From: Spirogloea muscicola
Taxonomy: Eukaryota; Streptophyta; Zygnematophyceae; Spirogloeales; Spirogloeaceae
NCBI GenBank assembly: GCA_009602725.1
Contig: WELB01000013.1
Location: forward strand, 126,464 to 140,659
Direction: 5' to 3'
DNA length: 14,196 nt
A model generated the notes under the pieces. It saw nothing but the letters and a program-made list of their open reading frames with translations, did not search any database and was not told where the DNA came from. Shown here piece after piece: positions 9,501-14,196 of this stretch. The position numbers and the translations under genes were made by a program. The stretch's first letter is position 1. Each line of letters begins with the position of its first letter.

Positions 9501-12043
9501 CGTTGCAGTACTCCGCGCTTCTGCGTCTCGCGCCCGATGTCGACAAGGACACACGAGAGGTACAGCCCACCATTATATCTTCCCTTGTTACGAAGTCAGC
9601 ATTTTGCACCTCGTTGTCTCACTCCGGTGGGTTCCTAGAGCTTTTGCCCAAACAGCATATGGCTTGATCTGGCCTCCTTTGCAATTCATGGGCACGCCTG
9701 ACATCCCCACCTAAGTCGTTTTAGCAAGAGTCTGGCTAGAGTAGCTGTCGATCATACTCCCTGACAGTAGCTTGGTGAGATGGGCGTGCGCAGCAATTTG
9801 TGGAAGAGGTGATGGACTTGGTGGAGCTGACATCGTTGCGGGGCTCCCTAGTTGGGCTGCCTGGTGTGACGGGCCTGTCGACAGAGCAGCGCAAGCGGCT
9901 CACAATTGCCGTGGAGCTGGTGGCCAACCCGTCTATCATATTCATGGACGAGCCCACGTCCGGCTTGGATGCGCGAGCTGCTGCGATCGTCATGCGGACA
10001 GTGCGGAACACCGTGGACACGGGCCGCACCGTGGTGTGCACCATCCACCAGCCGTCCATTGACATCTTCGAGGCCTTTGACGAGCTGCTGCTGCTCAAGC
10101 GGGGAGGCACGACCACATATGCTGGCCCACTTGGCAAGCATTCCAGTATCCTTGTTGACTACTTCCAGGTGAGTCTCCAGGCCATTGGCATGTGTGCTAT
10201 TTCCATATTGGACCTTCAATCTGAAAGACATCATGGCTGGTCCTTTCTTCTGATGTTTGCCTCAAGTTTGTGATCAGGCCATTGAAGGCGTCCCTCGCAT
10301 CGAGGACGGATACAACCCTGCGACGTGGATGCTTGATATTAGCACGCCGGCTGCAGAGGCGAGGATTGGCCAGGACTTCACCGAGATCTATAAGAGTTCA
10401 GAATTGTCAAAGTGAGTCGAAGCAAACGGGACAGGTCATTGATCTGTCGCTTCAACGTATTCAAGTTCATCCCCTTGCATCCAGGCGTAAGACAGGAAGC
10501 TGACTCGTGCAGAGTCGTCTTCTCCTTGCAGGCAGAACGAGAGGATGATTGAGGAGCTGAGTGTCCCGCCCGAGGGCTTCCAGAAGCTTTCATTCCCGTC
10601 AGTATATGCGCAGGGCTTCCTGGGACAGTGCCGTGCGACGTTGCTCAAGCAGCACTGGACCTACTGGCGGAGCCCCCATTACAACGCCGTCCGCTTCTTC
10701 TTTACGCTTGTCGTTGCCCTCATCTTTGGGACCATCTTCTGGGGCTTTGGATCTAAGAGGTACGTCCTACACAACCATGATCTCCTTGTGTATACGCACT
10801 TGCTCATTACATAAAGCAGAGCCCGAGTTTGGGCCTTGTTCATGCTTATCATCCTACTTACACTGCCCACTATCGTTTTGCCCCACCTTTTAGTTGGCAA
10901 ATACACGTCGCATAATCTTGTGGACTGTGGCGTTCTCCAGGAGCCAGTACCAGGACGTTTTCAATGTCATGGGCGCGCTGTACGCAGCAGTCCTCTTCAT
11001 GGGCGTCAACAATTCGTCAACAGTGCAGCCAATCATTGCGGTTGAGCGGACAGTGTACTACCGCGAACGGGCTGCCGGCATGTACTCGCCAATGTCATAT
11101 GCGATCGCACAGGGCCTCATTGAGGTTCCCTATGTATTGGTCCAGGTAACGATATCATATATCAAAGGCCTTGAAGATCATGTCTTGCTATGCGGAGCCA
11201 ACTTCTCTATTGCATAATTGTATGGCGTTTCACACATCTCCTTTCTTACCTCATTGGTGCTTCTGGCTAGCCAGTATCCTTTTGGGCCATGCTAACCTCT
11301 TGGCTTTGGGTTCCATTTGCCGGTTTTTTTAGACTTTGATCTACGCGCTGATCACCTATGCCATGATCCATTTCCAATGGACTTGGGCGAAGTTCTGGTG
11401 GTACACTTTGTTCATGTTCCTCACTTTCATGTACTTCACATTCTACGGGATGATGGCTGTGGCGCTCACTCCGACTCAGCAACTTGCGGCCGTCGTCTCC
11501 TCTGCTTTCTACTCGATTTGGAATCTGTTCTCAGGTTTCCTTATCCCGGCCCCGGTAAGCCCACAACTCATGCTGCCTGGTGGTTTGTGGGTGGTGCCTA
11601 CCCCCATGCCATGTGTCTGTGTGATCTTTTTGTATGGTACTCTGCTGAGACATCCTCAAAGGGTCCATTAGCTCTGCAATTGCGAGGACTCGAAGCAACT
11701 GGCATGGAAGTGTTGCCCAGCAGTGTCAGCTGAGTGATGCAAATTGGCTTTGTGCTGTGGCTGGCAACAGAGCATTCCGGGATGGTGGATATGGTTCTAT
11801 TGGATCTGCCCAATCGCGTGGACGCTGTATGGCCTGATCGTGTCGCAGCTGGGCGACGTGCACGAGTCCTTCTACCAGCCCGACCAGACGCAGCCCATGA
11901 CGGTGTCGCAGTTCGTCCACTCGCACTTCGACTACAAGCACGACCTGGTCGGCGTTGCCGCTGTCGTCCTGCTCGGCTTTGTCTTCTGCTTCTGGATGGT
12001 GTTTGCGCTTGCAATCAAATACCTCAACTTCCAGAAGCGCTAG
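3504..12043 (+). CDS. PDR: Full-size PDR-type ABC transporter (ABCG subfamily), 24 exons; start codon not determined
   Basis: PDR proteins are plant and fungal membrane exporters with the order NBD1-TMD1-NBD2-TMD2. Exons: up to 3623 (from about 3504 or earlier), 3860-3937, 4113-4168, 4355-4475, 4616-4704, 4835-4919, 5099-5258, 5395-5471, 5701-5848, 6056-6357, 6554-6835, 7051-7367, 7644-7804, 7994-8097, 8252-8408, 8558-8752, 8879-9057, 9227-9559, 9794-10168, 10278-10411, 10532-10759, 10941-11145, 11333-11554, 11771-12043 (stop TAG). Exons 2-24 give 1426 residues; with exon 1 at least 1466, the usual family length. Landmarks: RLPTYERRF (3510); NBD1 Walker [10 protein letters not shown] (4851-4877), signature ISGGQKKR (5815-5838), Walker [14 protein letters not shown] (from 6085); TMD1 in exons 11-15 with GFAPNPGR and [11 protein letters not shown]2 Walker [10 protein letters not shown] (9320-9346), degenerate signature LSTEQRKR (9875-9898), Walker [14 protein letters not shown]-loop TIHQPS (His at 10046); TMD2 in exons 21-24, ending YLNFQKR. 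NBD1 has Leu in place of the H-loop His, as in plant PDRs. Introns after 3937 and 5848 start with GC. Substrate cannot be told. The 5' end is uncertain: six CGG codons precede LNRLPTY in this frame (N at 3507; GAG would give the conserved Glu). Confidence 0.96.
3645..3696 (+). repeat. Imperfect CCG array in transporter intron 1
   Basis: CCGCCG units with CTG and CCT interruptions fill the first third of intron 1 (3624-3859). A second CCG run (3838-3857) lies immediately before the acceptor CAG at 3859, where a T-rich tract would normally be expected. Confidence 0.9.
3838..3857 (+). repeat. CCG array at an intron acceptor
   Basis: About seven CCG units lead directly into the acceptor of transporter exon 2, whose coding sequence [17 protein letters not shown] is recognisable. 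The tract supplies the pyrimidines as C only. Confidence 0.85.
3938..4112 (+). other. GC-AG intron 2 of the transporter
   Basis: Exon 2 ends HALQ (CAG 3935-3937) and the intron begins GCAAGC. The acceptor is GACAG at 4108-4112 and exon 3 continues [18 protein letters not shown] in phase 0, as in plant PDRs. No GT donor nearby preserves the frame and the protein alignment. Confidence 0.85.
5849..6055 (+). other. GC-AG intron 9 of the transporter
   Basis: Exon 9 ends with the NBD1 signature and VTT plus one G; the intron starts GCAAGG. The acceptor CACAG ends at 6055 and the split codon gives Gly, so the join reads [14 protein letters not shown], the standard PDR sequence between signature and Walker B. 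Confidence 0.9.
6934..6966 (+). repeat. Degenerate telomere-like G-rich stretch in transporter intron 11
   Basis: The sequence reads TTTTGGGGTTCAGGGG then TTAGGGGTCAGGATTTA, resembling diverged TTTAGGG units in tandem. It lies well inside the intron 6836-7050 and is not near a splice site. Confidence 0.5.
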
Positions 12044-12642
12044 ACTGCATGTAAATTGTGGTGTGGCTGTCAGTAGGTGTTGTATGACTAGTGCAAGGTA
12101 GGTGCAAGGGAATAGACAACCCGCCTGTTCTTACCACATAGTCGCAGGCCAGTCAAAGTTGCTGCTCCTTTTGGGGTTTTTATTTGGCCATCACTAGTAC
12201 GGCTCTGTGTTCTGCATACGTGAATGCGAAGCATGTGCGCATGCGCGCAAACACTGTATGATGTTCAATAAGTGTCATCTTGCTCCTTATTGAACATGAC
12301 TGGCCCTGTTGTGAATTGCTGATTGTACCATCAATGGAAGAAAACACTCAATGCAAGCACAGCCCTCTGAGAAACTCGTGACTGCGTTGCTGACAGACAT
12401 TTGCCAAGACCTTTGTGATTGATGCTAATTTCCATTCCATCCATTGGCACATTGTGAAATTTACCTGATTGTCAAAGTTCACACATCCAACCCTGCTTAT
12501 AAAGACAATGATGGGAGGAGATGCTCTACAATCAGTAACATTGTGAGCTTGAAAACCCAGAGGACTATAGGGATAGGTGGAACTTAAAGCTAGGCACGTT
12601 GTAAAGAGCCAATAATAAGAAAGACACGTTGCGGTCAGGCAG
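12044..12642. other. Convergent intergenic region between PDR (+) and P4H (-)
   Basis: This 599-base, A+T-richer stretch contains the 3' UTRs of both flanking genes. A TGTAA motif, the usual green-algal polyadenylation signal, occurs on + at 12050-12054, only seven bases past the transporter stop, and again at 12600-12604; neither can be assigned with confidence. A perfect hairpin lies at 12261-12297, described separately. An alternating purine-pyrimidine stretch, GTGCGCATGCGCGC, lies near 12234-12248. I see no coding similarity here. Confidence 0.7.
12261..12297. repeat. Perfect 12-bp inverted repeat (hairpin) in 3' intergenic region
   Basis: ATGTTCAATAAG (12261-12272) is followed after 13 bases by its exact reverse complement CTTATTGAACAT (12286-12297). 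In RNA from either strand it would form a 12-bp stem with a 13-base loop. It lies about 220 bases past the transporter stop and 350 past the P4H stop. A role in 3'-end formation or mRNA stability is possible but not shown. Confidence 0.85.
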
Positions 12643-14196
12643 TCATGGCAAATCATACTCTTGCACCCGCATCCACTTGGTCGCAGACCACTTGCTTCCC
12701 TTGATCACTGGGCAACCGGCTGCAAGATACCACACAAGCAGCTCTTATCAGAGCTTGCCTGCGTTTGTTAGCCAACAAGTGATAATGTAAGAGGATTGAC
12801 CAGTTTGTATGCAAGTTCTTATTGAAGTAACAAGGCCAATGGCTATGATTTGACCCTGCTGCCAAATGCCAAGGAGTGCCAACAACAGGCCCCTGCGCTT
12901 GAGTGCTTCTTCCAAGCCGTGCCAAGTGGTCAACAGTATAGTAGCTGGGCCAACCATGCAAGCTCTTGGGCTCGAGTGTGGCGTCGGGGCGGAGACTCCA
13001 GAAGAGGAGGGCGTCGCCACGCCGTGGCCGCACCGCCACGCCGCCCTTGGCACACGCCGAGAGCTGCTCAAAGCCCGGCTTCGTCGGGTCGGGCAACGCG
13101 GCCGGGAACACCGTCTCACCACCCTCCTCGACGTCCGTCCTGCAGCGCAACCAGCCGGGCGGCGGTATGCCACAGTGAAAGATGACCTAACCTAAACTCG
13201 GAACCCTAAACCTCACTGCCGGGCAGCGGCATGGCGAGGACGCTGGCGGGGGTGCCGAGGCGAGCGAGCGAGCTCACAGGTACATGAGGACGGTCGCTAT
13301 GCGTTGGCCGCCGTTGCGCGTGTTCACGTTGTCGTGGAAGTAGTCGTAGTGCGCCTCGTACTTCTGCCCCTCCTCATAGTGCAGCACCTGCAGGCCCTCG
13401 CCCTGCTCTGCGGCGTCCCGACCCCCGTGGCCGCCGCCGCCGCCGCTGCCGCTCTCAGCATGGCAGAGCGGAGCTGCCGGGCTCGGCTGGTGTCAAAGTA
13501 ATGTCGTGCAAGTTCTAAGTTGCACGACTAAACCCTAAATAGGTAATCAGAGGCCCTAAGTCCTGTATTCTTATCAAGAGGTAGAGCATACTGGCAACAT
13601 AATGGCGTGCTAGCGTCTGAACCACTGCCCTCCGGCCAAGACCTGGCTGAGCTGCAGCGGCGGCGGTGGTGGGGCAGGGGCGTCACACCTCGTGGCACGA
13701 AGGTGAACTCAGCAATGCGGCGCTCGATGCCCTCGATGATGGCGTTGGCGGCGCGCGGCAGGAAGGTCCCGGAGCTCGTCCGCACCCTGGGCGCTCAGGG
13801 CATCGCCTCGGTCAGGCGGCGGCTGCTCCAGCGCAGCGGCCTGGCGGCGGTGGCGGCGGCCTGGCGGGCGCACCGGCTGTCCTTGCTGCGGCCGGTGGCG
13901 CTGTCGACGACGGTGGACTTGACCATCGACGGCGAAGCGGTGTGGATGAGGAAGAGGCACTCCTTGGGCGTCTGGGGATGGCCGTGCCAGGAGCGACGAC
14001 GGCACGTCGGCGCAAGGCCAAGGCGGCGGCGGCGGCGGCGGCGGTGGCAGCGGCGGCAGCGGGGGCGGGGGGAGGACCAGGAAGTTGTGGTAGACGAAGG
14101 CGCGGGGCTCCCAGGAGAGCACCTCCACCCACGGATCGCCGCTGCGCCGGCCGTCGGCCGCCGCGGCGCCGCCGCCACGCAGCTTGCGGGACCCGC
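12643..14196 (-). CDS. P4H: Prolyl 4-hydroxylase catalytic subunit (2-oxoglutarate/Fe(II) dioxygenase), N-terminus off window
   Basis: P4H hydroxylates peptidyl proline using Fe(II), 2-oxoglutarate and oxygen; in algae and plants it acts in the ER/Golgi on cell-wall glycoproteins. Minus-strand exons: beyond 14196-14078, 13971-13874, 13786-13689, 13407-13278, 13139-12955, 12719-12643 (stop TGA 12645-12643). They give 234 residues in frame. Exon 1 has WVEVLSWEPRAFVYHNFL; exon 2 PKECLFLIHTASPSMVKS and DSATGRSKDSR; exon 3 VRTSSGTFLPRA; exon 4 GEGLQVLHYEEGQKYE followed by the iron-binding HYD of AHYDYFHDN; exon 5 DVEEGGETVFP and GDALLFWSLRP; the last junction forms SLHAGCPVIKGSKW with the distal iron His and, ten residues on, the 2-oxoglutarate Lys, then SATKWMRVQEYDLP. 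All catalytic residues are present. The signal anchor expected in this type II membrane family would be further upstream. Introns are 106, 87, 281, 138 and 235 bases, all GT-AG. Confidence 0.96.
13185..13213 (+). repeat. Telomere-like CCTAAA cluster in P4H intron 4
   Basis: CCTAACCTAAACTCGG followed by AACCCTAAACC gives three diverged CCCTAAA units, the complement of the plant/algal telomere unit TTTAGGG. It lies inside the intron 13277-13140. Confidence 0.5.
13431..13450 (+). repeat. CCG array in P4H intron 3
   Basis: About six CCG units followed by CTGCCG lie within the intron 13688-13408, some 25 bases inside its acceptor end. Confidence 0.85.
13503..13528. repeat. 9-bp inverted repeat in P4H intron 3
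   Basis: GTCGTGCAA (13503-13511) and TTGCACGAC (13520-13528) are exact reverse complements separated by eight bases. The right arm directly abuts the telomere-like stretch that follows, so the two may share an origin. Confidence 0.75.
13529..13559 (+). repeat. Telomere-like CCCTAAA stretch in P4H intron 3
   Basis: TAAACCCTAAATAGG holds one exact CCCTAAA and partial flanking units, and a further CCCTAA occurs at 13554-13559. It lies within the intron 13688-13408. Confidence 0.45.
14022..14059 (+). repeat. GGC array in P4H intron 1
   Basis: GGC units with GGT and AGC interruptions fill the middle of the intron 14077-13972. Read on the gene's strand it is a CCG array that would encode a long proline run if retained; the surrounding P4H alignment shows it is removed (NFL joins TPKECLFL). 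Confidence 0.85.

Noticed and set aside
9875-9898. Degenerate NBD2 signature LSTEQRKR, considered as a defect
   Set aside because: This form is normal for plant PDR/ABCG NBD2, as is the missing H-loop His in NBD1, so neither signals a broken gene.
13709-14128. Proline-rich minus-strand protein with WEPRAFVYHNFL
   Set aside because: Only the first part is P4H exon; the proline run is the CCG-rich intron 14077-13972.

Overview
The window looks like nuclear DNA of a green alga (Chlorophyta, probably a Chlorella/Coccomyxa-like trebouxiophyte). All four genes are split by short GT-AG or GC-AG introns of about 70-280 bases. Exons are G+C-rich, introns carry CCG/GGC arrays and CCCTAAA-like stretches, and the proteins are closest in style to land-plant families (plant ORMDL, full-size plant PDR transporter, plant/algal prolyl 4-hydroxylase). 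No prokaryotic operon, phage, IS element, tRNA, rRNA or CRISPR array was seen. The species assignment is inference.

Layout from left to right: exactly 120 T residues (1-120); the 5'-truncated ORMDL gene on + (two exons, ending 798); a short convergent gap; a translation initiation factor IF-3 gene on - (at least seven exons, 2951 down to 1082, 5' end unresolved); a very G+C-rich divergent region (about 2952-3503) that should hold the first exons and promoters of both flanking genes; a full-length PDR-type (ABCG) transporter on + (24 exons, about 3504-12043) filling most of the window; a convergent 600-base intergenic stretch with a perfect 12-bp hairpin; and a prolyl 4-hydroxylase gene on - (six exons visible, 12643 to beyond 14196, N-terminus off the window).

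The genes do not form a pathway. ORMDL regulates sphingolipid synthesis in the ER, IF-3 serves organelle translation, the PDR protein exports compounds across a membrane, and P4H hydroxylates proline in secreted or cell-wall proteins. Splice junctions were placed by eye from protein-family similarity, and the phases close: exons 2-24 of the transporter sum to 4281 bases, the resolved IF-3 exons to 735, and the P4H exons to 705 plus a 2-base partial codon, all multiples of three. I found no convincing sign of a new biological system. The points most worth checking are the odd gene ends (poly-T, the N base, the divergent 5' region), the abnormal IF-3 exon, the GC-AG introns, and the hairpin and telomere-like sequences.
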